In this document: piece after piece, positions 24,014-32,184 of the stretch
How positions within the stretch are numbered: the stretch's first letter is position 1
How the letters are laid out: each line of letters starts with the position of its first letter
Assembly (NCBI GenBank): GCA_030678995.1
Contig: JAUXTQ010000038.1
Span: 124,001-188,000, forward strand
DNA: 64,000 nucleotides
From: Caulobacter sp.
GTDB lineage: Bacteria; Pseudomonadota; Alphaproteobacteria; Caulobacterales; Caulobacteraceae
Direction of reading: 5' to 3'
The notes under the pieces: model-generated
The model's input: the letters and a program-made list of their open reading frames with translations, nothing else
Told to the model about the DNA's origin: nothing
Databases searched by the model: none
Program-made: the position numbers and the translations under genes

Positions 24014-24976
24014 GTGTCGTCAGGACAAGCCACCGACTTGGCGGCCCAGGCGTCCATCCGTCCGCGGGACAGGGAGGGGGGCGTCGACCTGTTCGGGCTG
24101 ACGTTCCGGTCGGGCGAGATCATTCCCGGTCTGACGCCGTCGCGATCAGCCGCCCCCGCCGACGCCATCCGCATCGAGTTCGGCGCCACGCCGCGGCATC
24201 TCGCCGATGTGCAGTACGAAGACGAAACCGTGCAGGCGAGCGACTCGGAATACCTGTTCAGCTATCCGGGTGTGCTGCGGCTCTACGTGGAGGGGGATCG
24301 CCGCATCGTCATCGAGCGGCTGGAGGATTGTGATCCGGTCAGGCTCTGGACCATCGTTTTCGGGGTCGGGTCCTCGATTACGGGGTTTCGCCGGGGCTTC
24401 ATCCCCCTGCATGCCTCGTCGGTGCTGACCCCCGGGGGCTGCATCGCCATGGCCGGTCAGTCAGGCGCCGGCAAGTCCACCCTCGCGGCGTCCCTTGTCG
24501 ACCGGGGCTTTGGCCTGTTCGCCGACGACCTGTGCCTGGTCCAGTTCGGCGAGGACGGGACCCCGCTGGTCGGTCGGGGCCTGCCGGAAGTTCGACTGTA
24601 TGACGACGCCGTGGCGGCGCTCGACTGGACCGATATCGAGCCGTTCGCCGTGCAGCCGAACATCAACAAGTCGGTCTTCCGGCGATCGTCGGTCGCCGAG
24701 CCCTTCGCCGGCTTGCGACGGCTCTATGCACTGCGGTTCGCCGGCGAGGACGAAACGCCGGGCATCCACCGGCTCGACGGAGTCGAGGCGATGCAGGCGC
24801 TGGTCGGCTGTCTGCGCATGCGGACAGGCCTGCTGGGCGTGGGTCCGGCGCGGCGGACGTTCGAACGGCTCGCGGCGATCAGCGAGCGGGTTGAGATGTT
24901 CCGCTTCGTTCGACCTCGCGATCATGACTCATCGGCCTTTTGGCTCGACCACCTGGTAGAGCATTTCGATGCCTGA
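24014..24976 (+). CDS. HPr-kinase-like protein, cassette C
   Basis: This 320-aa protein starts at GTG and has the HPr-kinase C-terminal pattern: LHAS at residues 132-135, Walker A GQSGAGKST at 148-156 and Asp-Asp at 171-172. A basic patch NINKSVFRRSSVAE follows. It is the third such protein in the island and the most different (GQSG rather than GPSG). It starts the plus-strand run kinase-B1-B2-C. The likely role is phosphorylation of a Ser/Thr on the peptide, by comparison with PadeK. No sulfotransferase accompanies it. Confidence 0.82.
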   Translation: MSSGQATDLAAQASIRPRDREGGVDLFGLTFRSGEIIPGLTPSRSAAPADAIRIEFGATPRHLADVQYEDETVQASDSEYLFSYPGVLRLYVEGDRRIVIERLEDCDPVRLWTIVFGVGSSITGFRRGFIPLHASSVLTPGGCIAMAGQSGAGKSTLAASLVDRGFGLFADDLCLVQFGEDGTPLVGRGLPEVRLYDDAVAALDWTDIEPFAVQPNINKSVFRRSSVAEPFAGLRRLYALRFAGEDETPGIHRLDGVEAMQALVGCLRMRTGLLGVGPARRTFERLAAISERVEMFRFVRPRDHDSSAFWLDHLVEHFDA

Positions 24977-24997
24977 CCAGACCAGCGGGAACCCGGC

Positions 24998-25273
24998 ATG
25001 ACCGACACTCTCTACGCGCGCCGTCCGGACACCGTGGCGGCCAATCTGGGCGAGGAGCTGGCCGTGCTCGATCTGCCCAGCGGGTCCTATCTGGGGTTCA
25101 ACGCCACGGCCGCCCATGTCTGGCGCCTGCTGAGCCGGCCCCGGTCGCTGGACGCTCTGTGCGACGGCCTGACGGCCGAGTTCGAGATCGACGCGGATCG
25201 CTGTCGGCGGGAGGTCTCGGCGCTGTTGGAGCGGCTCGTGGCCGCCAATCTGGCGATCATCGTGGATGGCTAG
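24998..25273 (+). CDS. PqqD-like leader-binding protein (B1), cassette C
   Basis: This 91-aa PqqD-family protein has a beta hairpin (ANLGEELAVLDLPSGSYLGF), then NATAAHVWRLLSRPRSLDAL and a helical end (RREVSALLERLVAANLAII). It would bind the precursor leader. It starts 21 bp after the kinase-like gene and overlaps the B2 gene by 8 bp. All parts of the PqqD fold are present, unlike the start-less cassette A copy. Confidence 0.9.
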   Translation: MTDTLYARRPDTVAANLGEELAVLDLPSGSYLGFNATAAHVWRLLSRPRSLDALCDGLTAEFEIDADRCRREVSALLERLVAANLAIIVDG

Positions 25274-25709
25274 GCCGGGCGCCTTCCTTGCGCTGAACGG
25301 AGACGACCGCCGCCTGCTGGTCGAGGCCGGCCTTCGCCTCGTGGCGGCCTGGGTGGCGCTGCGGATATTTCCGTTCGCCCGCGTCGTAGCCTCGATCAGA
25401 CCCCGTCCCGGCGTCGCGATGGCCCGGGACGCCGGTCTGGTGCGGCGGGTTCGGTGGGCGGTGGAAGTTGCGGCGCGGCGACTGCCGACGGTCCTGACCT
25501 GTCTGCCCCAGGCCCTGGCTGCATCCTGGATGCTGCAGGCGCGCGGCCTTGGTCCCCGCCTGCACTACGGCGTCGCGTCCTCGGGCGACGAAGGGTTCGA
25601 GGCGCATGCCTGGGTCGAGCTGGACGGCATGCCGGTCATCGGGCGCCGAGGAGCAGATCGGTTCACGCCGTTGGCCAGATTTCCCCTCGAAGGGCAGGCA
25701 AGGCCTTGA
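25266..25709 (+). CDS. lasso-type B2 leader peptidase, cassette C
   Basis: This 147-aa transglutaminase-like peptidase has catalytic Cys79 in VLTCLPQALAASWMLQ, then HYGVASSG and catalytic His114 in FEAHAWVELDGMPVIG, with Asp120 as a possible third residue. It is a little shorter than the copy at 11016-11540 but covers the same core. It overlaps B1 by 8 bp, and its TGA overlaps the TTG start of the cyclase. Since cassette B has no B2, this enzyme or the one in cassette A would have to serve it. Confidence 0.9.
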   Translation: MARPGAFLALNGDDRRLLVEAGLRLVAAWVALRIFPFARVVASIRPRPGVAMARDAGLVRRVRWAVEVAARRLPTVLTCLPQALAASWMLQARGLGPRLHYGVASSGDEGFEAHAWVELDGMPVIGRRGADRFTPLARFPLEGQARP

Positions 25710-27655
25710 GCGCCATCGCCGGAATGATCGACTGGCGCGGCGGCCCCGTCGGGCCGGCCGTGCTCGGCGCGGCGCAGGCCCTGGCTCCGCATGGCCGCGA
25801 TGGCCAGGGATTGTGGGATGGCGGCGACGTGGCCCTGGCCTGGCGACAGACCATCCTCCATGCGGAAGATCACGCCGACCACCAGCCGCTGTCCGGCGGC
25901 GGCGGACGGTTCCGGATGGTGTTCGATGGTCGTATCGACAACCGCGACGAACTCGCGGCCTTGCTCGGTCTTCATCCGGAACGCGCCAGGACGCAGCCCG
26001 ACAGCGCTTACGCCCTCGCGGCTTTCGAAACCTGGGGCGAGGACTGCGTGCCGCGCCTCCTCGGCGACTTCGCGTTCGCGGTCTGGGATGGGGAGGCGCG
26101 CAGGCTGGTCCTGGCGCGGGATCACCTCGGCAGCCGACCGCTGTACTATCACAGCGGCCCCGGCTTCCTGATGTTCGCGACCATGCCGTCGGGCCTGTTC
26201 TCCAACCCCGCCGTGCCCCGCGACATCGACGACGAGGCGTTCCTGCTGGATCTGGCGGCGGTTCCGAAAGATCCGGACGCAACTCTCTATAGGGGCGTCG
26301 CGCGGGTCCCGACCGGCCACATCCTCGTGGCCTCCGAACAGGCGATCTCCACCTCGCGCCACTGGCGGCCGGAGACCATTCCGCAGCTCAGCTACAGTCG
26401 GGACGAGGACTATGTGGAAGCCTTCCGCGAGATCCTGGAGGAGTCGGTTCGCTGCCGCTTGCGGACCATCCATCCGATCGGCAGCCATCTCAGCAGCGGC
26501 CTGGACAGTTCGACGGTCACGGCGGTCGCCGCGGAGCTTCTGGCCAGGGAGGGCCGCGGTCTCACGGCCTTCACCGCCGTCCCGCCCCTGGATTGGCGGC
26601 CCCGGGGGGACTTCGACGGAGAGCCCGACGAAGGCCCCGCCGCTTCGGCCCTGGCGCGTCAATACGGCAATCTGGATCACGTGCTGGTCAGATCCACGGG
26701 TCGGTTCGACTTCTCCGCGCTCGACCGGCATGGCGACGCGTTCGAGGCGCCCAGACGATCGGTGTTCAACGTCGGCTGGATCGAGCAGCTGAGCCACGAG
26801 GCGCGGTCCCGCGGCGTTCGGGTCATGCTGTCGGGGGCCATGGGCAACCGGACCATCAGCCATGACGGCCTGGGGCTGCTGCCGCAGCTGCTGCGGCAGG
26901 GTCGCTTCGTGGAACTGGCGTCGGAGTGGTTTCATCTCAACCGCCGCGGCGTGATGCGCTACCGCCGCGCCGCCGCCCTGACTTTCGGGCCGAGCGCGCC
27001 GGACTGGCTCTGGGGACTGGCCCTGAGGGTCTTGGGACACCCCAGACCCGCCGCCATGATGCGCTATGGGCTGCACCCGGACCGGTGTTCCGAGTCCGAG
27101 CTGGAGGCGCTCGGCCGACATCGCGCGCTCAACCCCGCCAACCGGCATCGCGCCGACGATCGGAGCATGCGGTTCGTGGCCTCGCGAACGCCGGACCTCG
27201 GTTATCTCTGGGCGGCCACGCCCGGCGCCTTTGACATCGAGACGCGTGACCCAACCTCGGACCGGCGACTGGTCGCTTTTCGGGTGGCGACGCCGGAGCG
27301 GCAGTTTCTCCGTCGTGGCCAGACCAAATGGCTGCTGCAACGGGCGATGAAGGACGTGCTGCCGCCGGAGATCCGCGATCTGCGCCATCATGCCGGACAG
27401 CAGGCCGCCGAATGGTTCGACGCGGCCAGCCGGTCGCGTGACGCCTTCGAGGGCGAGATTGACCGGCTTGCCGTCAATCCGCGGATGGCGGCGCTGATCG
27501 ACGTCAGCGGGCTCCGGGAGAGTCTGGCGGCCTGGCCCGGAACGGCAGGGTCGAGGGGCGCGGCGACCGCGCGGCGCTATCGCAGGTTCGTGATGGTGGT
27601 GGCGTTCGCCCGCTTCATGCGCCGGTTCATCGAGCAGGAACCGCGAACGCCCTGA
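25706..27655 (+). CDS. asparagine synthetase-like RiPP cyclase (C), cassette C
   Basis: This 649-aa cyclase starts at TTG overlapping the B2 stop (MSAIAGMIDWRGG). The amidotransferase-like part has FDGRIDN at 73-79 and TWGEDCVPRLLGDFAFAVWDG. The PP-loop reads SSGLDS at 263-268, with Ser for the usual first Gly. The C-terminal half has IETRDPTSDRRLVAFRV. There is no N-terminal Cys2, so it cannot hydrolyse glutamine, as is usual for lasso cyclases that join the peptide's own amine. It is the last gene of the plus-strand run; precursor A3 is convergent 52 bp downstream. Confidence 0.9.
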   Translation: MSAIAGMIDWRGGPVGPAVLGAAQALAPHGRDGQGLWDGGDVALAWRQTILHAEDHADHQPLSGGGGRFRMVFDGRIDNRDELAALLGLHPERARTQPDSAYALAAFETWGEDCVPRLLGDFAFAVWDGEARRLVLARDHLGSRPLYYHSGPGFLMFATMPSGLFSNPAVPRDIDDEAFLLDLAAVPKDPDATLYRGVARVPTGHILVASEQAISTSRHWRPETIPQLSYSRDEDYVEAFREILEESVRCRLRTIHPIGSHLSSGLDSSTVTAVAAELLAREGRGLTAFTAVPPLDWRPRGDFDGEPDEGPAASALARQYGNLDHVLVRSTGRFDFSALDRHGDAFEAPRRSVFNVGWIEQLSHEARSRGVRVMLSGAMGNRTISHDGLGLLPQLLRQGRFVELASEWFHLNRRGVMRYRRAAALTFGPSAPDWLWGLALRVLGHPRPAAMMRYGLHPDRCSESELEALGRHRALNPANRHRADDRSMRFVASRTPDLGYLWAATPGAFDIETRDPTSDRRLVAFRVATPERQFLRRGQTKWLLQRAMKDVLPPEIRDLRHHAGQQAAEWFDAASRSRDAFEGEIDRLAVNPRMAALIDVSGLRESLAAWPGTAGSRGAATARRYRRFVMVVAFARFMRRFIEQEPRTP

Positions 27656-27707
27656 GGCTCCCGGCCGCCGACCGGAGCGGACAGATAGACCCCGTCGACA
27701 GACCGTG

Positions 27708-27863
27708 TCAGGTGTTGCTGGCGATGTCCGCGGCGGTCTCGCCGGCGCCCACGCCCTGGGCGCTCGACAGGTCGATCTGGCTGAAGTCGGGCGTCACCCA
27801 TTCGCGCCGTTCAATGGGCGTCGGTCGCGGGTCGTCGCCGTTGGCTTCTGTCAAGTCACGCAT
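27708..27863 (-). CDS. RiPP precursor peptide A3
   Basis: This 51-codon gene has an ATG start and GGGGG 5 bases upstream. The leader holds REWVTPDFSQIDLSS, with Trp22 in the same relation to the C-terminus (30 residues) as in A1 (29) and A2 (28). The C-terminal part is AQGVGAGETAADIASNT. Ala35 to Glu42 would make an 8-residue ring, with Ser at -2 instead of Thr; Gly39 to Asp46 is another option. The end is Asn-Thr, not Ser. It is transcribed towards the cyclase, so it must have its own promoter in the 227-bp gap before the collar genes. Confidence 0.72.
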   Translation of the reverse strand: MRDLTEANGDDPRPTPIERREWVTPDFSQIDLSSAQGVGAGETAADIASNT

Positions 27864-28090
27864 GTCATCCCCCAGAGCAATTCCCGTTTACTTAGCAGTG
27901 AATGGCCTACCCGGAAAGTCTAGCGTGGAAGAAGCGTCGCCCAAAATGAGTAGACCCTGGGGGCCGGGGCGGAGATTTTCCGGCCCGGTTGACAAACCAG
28001 AGATTGTGCCCGCAAAGTTTGAACTCGGGCCATCCGCCAAGGTGGCGAGTCCGTATTCACGGCCGGGACCATGGCCGGGGGCGAGGGGCG

Positions 28091-28615
28091 ATGGCTGAAT
28101 ATTTTCTGGGCGAGATCCGCATCTTTCCGATGGCCTGGCCGCCGCAGGATTGGGCGCTCTGCAACGGGGCGAGCCTGGCGATTGGCCAGGCCCAGGCCCT
28201 CTATTCGCTGCTCGGCCAGCGGTTCGGCGGCAGTGGCAATACGACCTTCCAGCTGCCGGACTTGCGGGGACGGACCCCGGTGCATGGCGGCGGCCGGGTC
28301 GTTAATGGCGCGATTGGGGGGTCCGAGACCGTGACGCTGACGCAGGCGACCATGCCGCCTCACACGCACGCCATGTTCGCCAATCCCGTCAACGCCACCG
28401 TGGCGAACGCCGCCGGCAATGTCCTGGCGGTGTCCCAGCCGAACATCGGCGAGAACATTCCCTGCCCGATCTACAGCAGCGATCCGGCGACCATCACGCT
28501 GAACCCGGGGACTATCAGCAATACCGGGGAAAACCAGTCGCATGCGAATATCCAGCCCTCCCTGGTGCTGAACTTCTGCATTTCGACAGTCGGAAACTAT
28601 CCGCCCCGGCCCTGA
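28091..28615 (+). CDS. phage tail collar-domain protein 1
   Basis: This 174-aa protein has the tail-collar fold signature: GEIRIFPMAWPPQDWALCNG (residues 7-26), LLGQRFGGSGNTTFQLPDLRGR (40-61) and an HTHAMF/QPSLVLNFCISTVGNYP end. It belongs to the Microcystin-dependent-protein (MdpB) group of short stand-alone collar proteins, whose cellular role is unclear. GAGGGG precedes the ATG. It is the first of an array of at least five related genes. Confidence 0.85.
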   Translation: MAEYFLGEIRIFPMAWPPQDWALCNGASLAIGQAQALYSLLGQRFGGSGNTTFQLPDLRGRTPVHGGGRVVNGAIGGSETVTLTQATMPPHTHAMFANPVNATVANAAGNVLAVSQPNIGENIPCPIYSSDPATITLNPGTISNTGENQSHANIQPSLVLNFCISTVGNYPPRP

Positions 28616-28648
28616 ACCGGCGAAGATCGCAAGAAGGACGAGATCGAC

Positions 28649-29191
28649 GTGTCTGACTATTACGTGGGCGAGATCCGCATGTTCTCGGGTAACTATGCGC
28701 CGGAGAACTGGCTTCCGTGCGACGGCAGGTTTCTGAACGTGTCCGAGTATGAAATGCTCTTCAGCCTGATCGGGGCCACCTACGGCGGGACCGGCACGAC
28801 GACATTCGCCCTCCCGGACCTGCGAGGCCGGATACCGGTTGGCCAGGGTCAGGGGGCGAACCTGGGCAACTACGTGATCGGCCAGTCAATCGGCGGCGAA
28901 ACGGCGACCGTGGCGGAAGGCCAGCTACCGGCTCATGCCCACCTGGTCAACGTCGCCTCCACCGCCGCCAACACCTCGACACCGGGTTCCAGTGTGAGCC
29001 TTGCCGCCACCACCCCGCCGGCGGCCACCTACCTCGCCACGCTGCCGAGCCCGGCGGCGCCCCGTGTGATGGATCCAACGGCGATCGGGGGGTCGGGCGT
29101 TCCGGGTGCCCCGCCCCACGCCAACGTGATGCCGAGTCTGGTCGTATCCTTCATCATCGCCACCACCGGCATCTATCCGGTTCAAGCCTAG
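28649..29191 (+). CDS. phage tail collar-domain protein 2
   Basis: This 180-aa paralogue starts at GTG. It has GEIRMFSGNYAPENWLPCDG, LIGATYGGTGTTTFALPDLR and an end AHAHLVNV ... PSLVVSFIIATTGIYPVQA. The variable middle (Ser/Thr/Pro-rich, about residues 110-150) differs from its neighbours, as expected for surface-exposed tips. It lies 33 bp after collar gene 1 and 14 bp before collar gene 3, so it is probably cotranscribed. Confidence 0.85.
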   Translation: MSDYYVGEIRMFSGNYAPENWLPCDGRFLNVSEYEMLFSLIGATYGGTGTTTFALPDLRGRIPVGQGQGANLGNYVIGQSIGGETATVAEGQLPAHAHLVNVASTAANTSTPGSSVSLAATTPPAATYLATLPSPAAPRVMDPTAIGGSGVPGAPPHANVMPSLVVSFIIATTGIYPVQA

Positions 29192-29205
29192 GAGCGGGCG
29201 TCGTC

Positions 29206-29781
29206 ATGGCTGACAGTTTCATCGGTGAGATCCGCATCCTGCCCTACGACTATGCCCCGAACGAATGGGCCTGGTGCAACGGCCAGCTGATCCCGGCCCA
29301 GCAGAATCAGGCCCTATTCTCGATCATCGGCGCTCTCTATGGCGGCGACGGGAGGACCAACTTCAATCTGCCAAACCTGATGACGCCCACCTATCAGCCC
29401 GCCGCAGCGATGGGCGTGGGCCAGGGTCCGGGTCTGACGTCCAGAACCATCAAGCCCAATACACTGGGCGATGTCTCGGTGACGTTGGCCGTGACCGACA
29501 TGCCGATGCACAACCATGAATTCACGGCCCAGAGCACGAGCGCCGTCGCCAACCTTATCGCCAATCCGGCCAACGCTTGGCTTGCCCGCGGCATTTACGC
29601 CGACGCCACGGCCTCGGCCTTTTACACCTATACGCTGGAGAATCCGTCGAATCAGGTCGCCTTCCGGGGGCCGGCCCTGAGCACCACGGGCCAGGGCGGG
29701 GCCCACGAGAACCGGCAACCGTTCCTGGTGGTCAATTTCTGCATCTCGCTTTCGGGGACCTACCCGATCAGGCCCAGCTAG
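29206..29781 (+). CDS. phage tail collar-domain protein 3
   Basis: This 191-aa paralogue has GEIRILPYDYAPNEWAWCNG, IIGALYGGDGRTNFNLPNL, then HNHEFTA and a C-terminal HENRQPFLVVNFCISLSGTYP. The usual LPDLRGR is LPNLMTP here. It ends 5 bp before the acetyltransferase gene. Triplets of such genes followed by GNAT and DUF6916 genes are a recurring arrangement in proteobacteria, as far as I recall. Confidence 0.85.
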   Translation: MADSFIGEIRILPYDYAPNEWAWCNGQLIPAQQNQALFSIIGALYGGDGRTNFNLPNLMTPTYQPAAAMGVGQGPGLTSRTIKPNTLGDVSVTLAVTDMPMHNHEFTAQSTSAVANLIANPANAWLARGIYADATASAFYTYTLENPSNQVAFRGPALSTTGQGGAHENRQPFLVVNFCISLSGTYPIRPS

Positions 29782-29786
29782 CGCGC

Positions 29787-30350
29787 GTGAGCCCCGCCGA
29801 GACATTACCTCGCGTCCGGCTGGCGACGCCTGCGGCGCTGAAGGCCGCCGGGCACGGCCTGCGCGCACAGACGCCGGCGGACCGGCCCTTTCTCGAGGCG
29901 CTCTACATCAGTGTTCGGACTCCCGAGCTTGAGCCTCTGGAATGGCCCGAGTCCGCCAAACGCGCGTTCCTGACCGATCAGTTCAGGCTGCAGGACCTTC
30001 ACTACCAGCAGCACTACCGGGAGTCCGAATTCGCCATCCTCGTGCGGCACGGCCAGCCCATCGGTCGCCTCTACCTGTTCCGCGGGGCCGAGGATTTCCG
30101 CATCGTGGACATCTCGCTGAAGCCCGAGGCCCGCAATGGCGGCGTCGGCGGCCAGTGGCTGAGAAGCGTCATGGCCGAAGCGGCCGCCGCTGGCCGGAGC
30201 GTCAGCATCCATGTGGAGCAGTTCAACCCGGCCCAAACCCTCTACCGACGGCTCGGCTTTCACGAAATCGGCGAATCCGGGCCTTATCTGCTGATGGAAT
30301 GGCGGGAGGGGACGGGTTCCGGCCCGGCGATGGAGGACGCGGCGCGGTGA
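29787..30350 (+). CDS. GNAT-family acetyltransferase
   Basis: This 187-aa protein starts at GTG. It has a GNAT core: EFAILVRHGQPIGRLYLF, DISLKPEARNGGVGGQWLR (acetyl-CoA loop R/Q-x-x-G-x-G/A variant NGGVGG) and the C-terminal AQTLYRRLGFHEIGESGPY. The substrate is unknown. Its position inside the collar array, coupled by ATGA to the next gene, suggests it modifies one of these proteins or a linked product; this is inference. Confidence 0.8.
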   Translation: MSPAETLPRVRLATPAALKAAGHGLRAQTPADRPFLEALYISVRTPELEPLEWPESAKRAFLTDQFRLQDLHYQQHYRESEFAILVRHGQPIGRLYLFRGAEDFRIVDISLKPEARNGGVGGQWLRSVMAEAAAAGRSVSIHVEQFNPAQTLYRRLGFHEIGESGPYLLMEWREGTGSGPAMEDAAR

Positions 30351-30637
30351 TGGTTCTGGCGATGTTCGCGCCGCATCTGGGCGAGACCTTCGAGGTCGAC
30401 GTCGGCGAGGACAGGCCGATGCCGATCGTGCTCGTGGAGGCCACGCCGCTGGCGATCAGGACGCCGGCCGAGATCCGCAAGGAGCCGTTCCAGCTCAAGT
30501 TCGCCGGTCCCGGGCCCGCCTATCTCAACCAGATGATCCATCGTCTGCGCCACCCGGGCCTGGGCGATCTGGAGATCTTCATGACGCCGATCGGCAGGCA
30601 GGGCGATGGCTTCCTCTACCAGGCGGTGTTCAACTAG
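30350..30637 (+). CDS. DUF6916-like small protein
   Basis: This 95-aa protein reads FAPHLGETFEVDVGEDRPMP, IVLVEATPLAI, PFQLKFAGPGPAYLNQMIH and ends in FLYQAVFN. This matches my memory of DUF6916, a small domain often encoded next to tail-collar genes. It has no signal peptide. It overlaps the GNAT gene by one base, and its stop lies at the edge of the IS481 remnant that follows. Confidence 0.7.
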   Translation: MVLAMFAPHLGETFEVDVGEDRPMPIVLVEATPLAIRTPAEIRKEPFQLKFAGPGPAYLNQMIHRLRHPGLGDLEIFMTPIGRQGDGFLYQAVFN

Positions 30638-30835
30638 ATGTTTAGTCCCGGGAATTGATGGGTTGGATCGAAGCTGAAGCGCTGCGGCTCATTTGTCCAG
30701 ATTTTGCAGACGTACTCGTAGGGCGTTAGGCCCTTCAGGGTCTTGAGGCGGCGGGCGAAATTGTAGGCGTCCACGAAGTCGCCGAGGTGAGTTCGAAGCT
30801 CGTCGTGTGTCTTGTAATGGTAGGCCTGTTTGCGA
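30634..30835 (-). mobile_element. IS481-family transposase C-terminal remnant
   Basis: On the minus strand, about 65 codons read YHYKTHDELRTHLGDFVDAY, then NFARRLKTLKGLTPYEYVCK and WTNEPQRFSFDPTHQFPG. This is the conserved C-terminus of IS481-type transposases, with TAG at 30636-30634. The catalytic part is missing. The plus-strand end sequence TGTTTAGTCCCGGGAATTG is probably the IS terminus. It replaced the 5' part of a collar gene. Confidence 0.8.
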
Positions 30836-31026
30836 TGGTCGGGAAGTCGGGCGCTAATCCGACCGCCAAAATCTATGCCGAGGACGCCGGGGCCGTTGTC
30901 GAGCTTTCGGCGAACACGATCTCGGTTGCCGGTGGCGGTGACGGGCATGAGAACATGCAGCCGTTCACGGTGCTCTCCTACTGCATCGCGATCCGCGGCG
31001 AGTATCCGCCAAAGCAGGACTCATAG
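30836..31026 (+). pseudogene. collar-domain gene 4, 5' end lost to an IS481 remnant
   Basis: The frame keeps only the C-terminus of a collar protein: ANPTAKIYAEDAGAVVELSA, then GGGDGHENMQPFTVLSYCIA and RGEYPPK before TAG at 31024. The H-E-N-M-Q-P and G-E-Y-P patterns match the other collar genes. The 5' two thirds, with the GEIR and LPDLRGR motifs, are gone, and IS481 sequence is directly upstream. It is not expected to be functional. Confidence 0.8.
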
Positions 31027-31028
31027 CC

Positions 31029-31633
31029 ATGATCGAAGCTTGCTTGGGCGAGGTCCGCCTGTTCGCCGGCAATCGCGCGCCCGAAGGCTGGGCGTTTTGC
31101 GACGGCGCGCTGTTGTCGGTAGCGGAGCACGACGCCCTCTTCTCGCTGGTTGGCGCGGTCTGGGGGGGGGGGGCGATGGAGTCTCGGATTTCGGCCTTCC
31201 AGACCTTCGCGGACGGGTTGCGGTCGGCATGGGGGCCGGCCCCGGTCTGCAGCCGCGCGCCATCGGTCAGAGGGGCGGCGTCGAGAAGGTGGCGGTGACC
31301 CAGGCGACTTTGCCGGCCCACAGTCATGCCTTCAGCGCGTCCAAGAATCCGGCCACCAGCCTGGAGCCGATGGGACGGCTCCCGGGCGTTGTCGCGGCCG
31401 CCAGCCCGACCAAGGGCCTATATATCAAGGAGAACAGCGCCGGCTCCGCAGTCCAGCCTCTCGACCCGAACATGCTCGACGCCGTCGGCGGCGGGGCGGC
31501 CAACCCGGCCGCCGATGCACATGAAAACGCCATGCCGTCGGTCGCCGTCAACTACATCATCGCCCTGACGGGTTCGTACCCGGATTCCCCCCCAGTAAGA
31601 GGAGAAAGGCATGACCGACGCCTTCATCGGTGA
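31029..31633 (+). pseudogene. collar-domain gene 5, frameshifted at a 12-G tract
   Basis: The ATG at 31029 gives GEVRLFAGNRAPEGWAFCDG and LVGAVWGGG, then runs into 12 consecutive G (31162-31173), after which the frame is wrong. A tract of 10 or 13 G would join it to the downstream frame DGVSDFGLPDLRGRVAVGMG ... HENAMPSVAVNYIIALTGSYP. Near the end, seven C (31587-31593) make the frame run past the expected stop; six C would end it at TAA 31595. It could be a phase-variable gene, a pseudogene, or carry a sequencing error in one or both tracts. Confidence 0.75.
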
Positions 31634-32150
31634 GATCCGCGCCTTTCCCTTCGACTATGCGCCGGAGGGGTGGTTGCTCTGCGACGGCGCGGAGTTGAGC
31701 ATAACGCGCTATCAGGCTCTCTTCGCGGTGATCGAAAGCCGGTTCGGCGGGAATGGGAAGACCAACTTCAGAACGCCGGATTTGCGTTCAGTGGTCGCGG
31801 TCGGCGCCGGCGCTGGCCCGGGACTGACCGAGCGTGCTTTGGCCGCGGCATGGGGGACCGAACAGGTAACCCTCGGAATGAAGGACATCCCGGCCCACCA
31901 GCACACGGTGAACGGGCGGTTCCACTCGACGGTCACGAACCTGGCCAATGTCCCTTACGGGACGATGATGATCTCCCGCACCAACACCCAGTTCGATTAC
32001 GCCAACATCAATATCGACCCGACGAAGGTGGCCGTGGGCCTGTCGCCAAAGGCGATCGGTTCGGCAGGCGGCGGCCAGCCGCATGAGAACCGCCAGCCCG
32101 TTGTGGCCCTGATCTACTGCATCTGCGCGGACGGGGAGTATCCGGAATAG
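31611..32150 (+). CDS. phage tail collar-domain protein 6
   Basis: This 179-aa intact collar protein has GEIRAFPFDYAPEGWLLCDG, VIESRFGGNGKTNFRTPDLR, then AHQHTVNGRF and a C-terminal HENRQPVVALIYCICADGEYPE. AGGAG lies upstream of the ATG. It is the last gene of the array and converges on the operon of giant genes on the minus strand, with about 280 bp between them. Confidence 0.85.
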   Translation: MTDAFIGEIRAFPFDYAPEGWLLCDGAELSITRYQALFAVIESRFGGNGKTNFRTPDLRSVVAVGAGAGPGLTERALAAAWGTEQVTLGMKDIPAHQHTVNGRFHSTVTNLANVPYGTMMISRTNTQFDYANINIDPTKVAVGLSPKAIGSAGGGQPHENRQPVVALIYCICADGEYPE

Positions 32151-32184
32151 TGACCGGCGGGTGCCCGCGACGCGGACGCCATTT

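Noticed and set aside
25565..27391. minus-strand frame of about 608 codons over the cassette C cyclase
   Set aside because: It is antisense to a clear asparagine synthetase-like gene, has no recognisable motif, and is rich in R, G, Q and H.
28091..32150. a prophage
   Set aside because: Only collar-domain genes are present; capsid, terminase, sheath, tube and lysis genes are absent.
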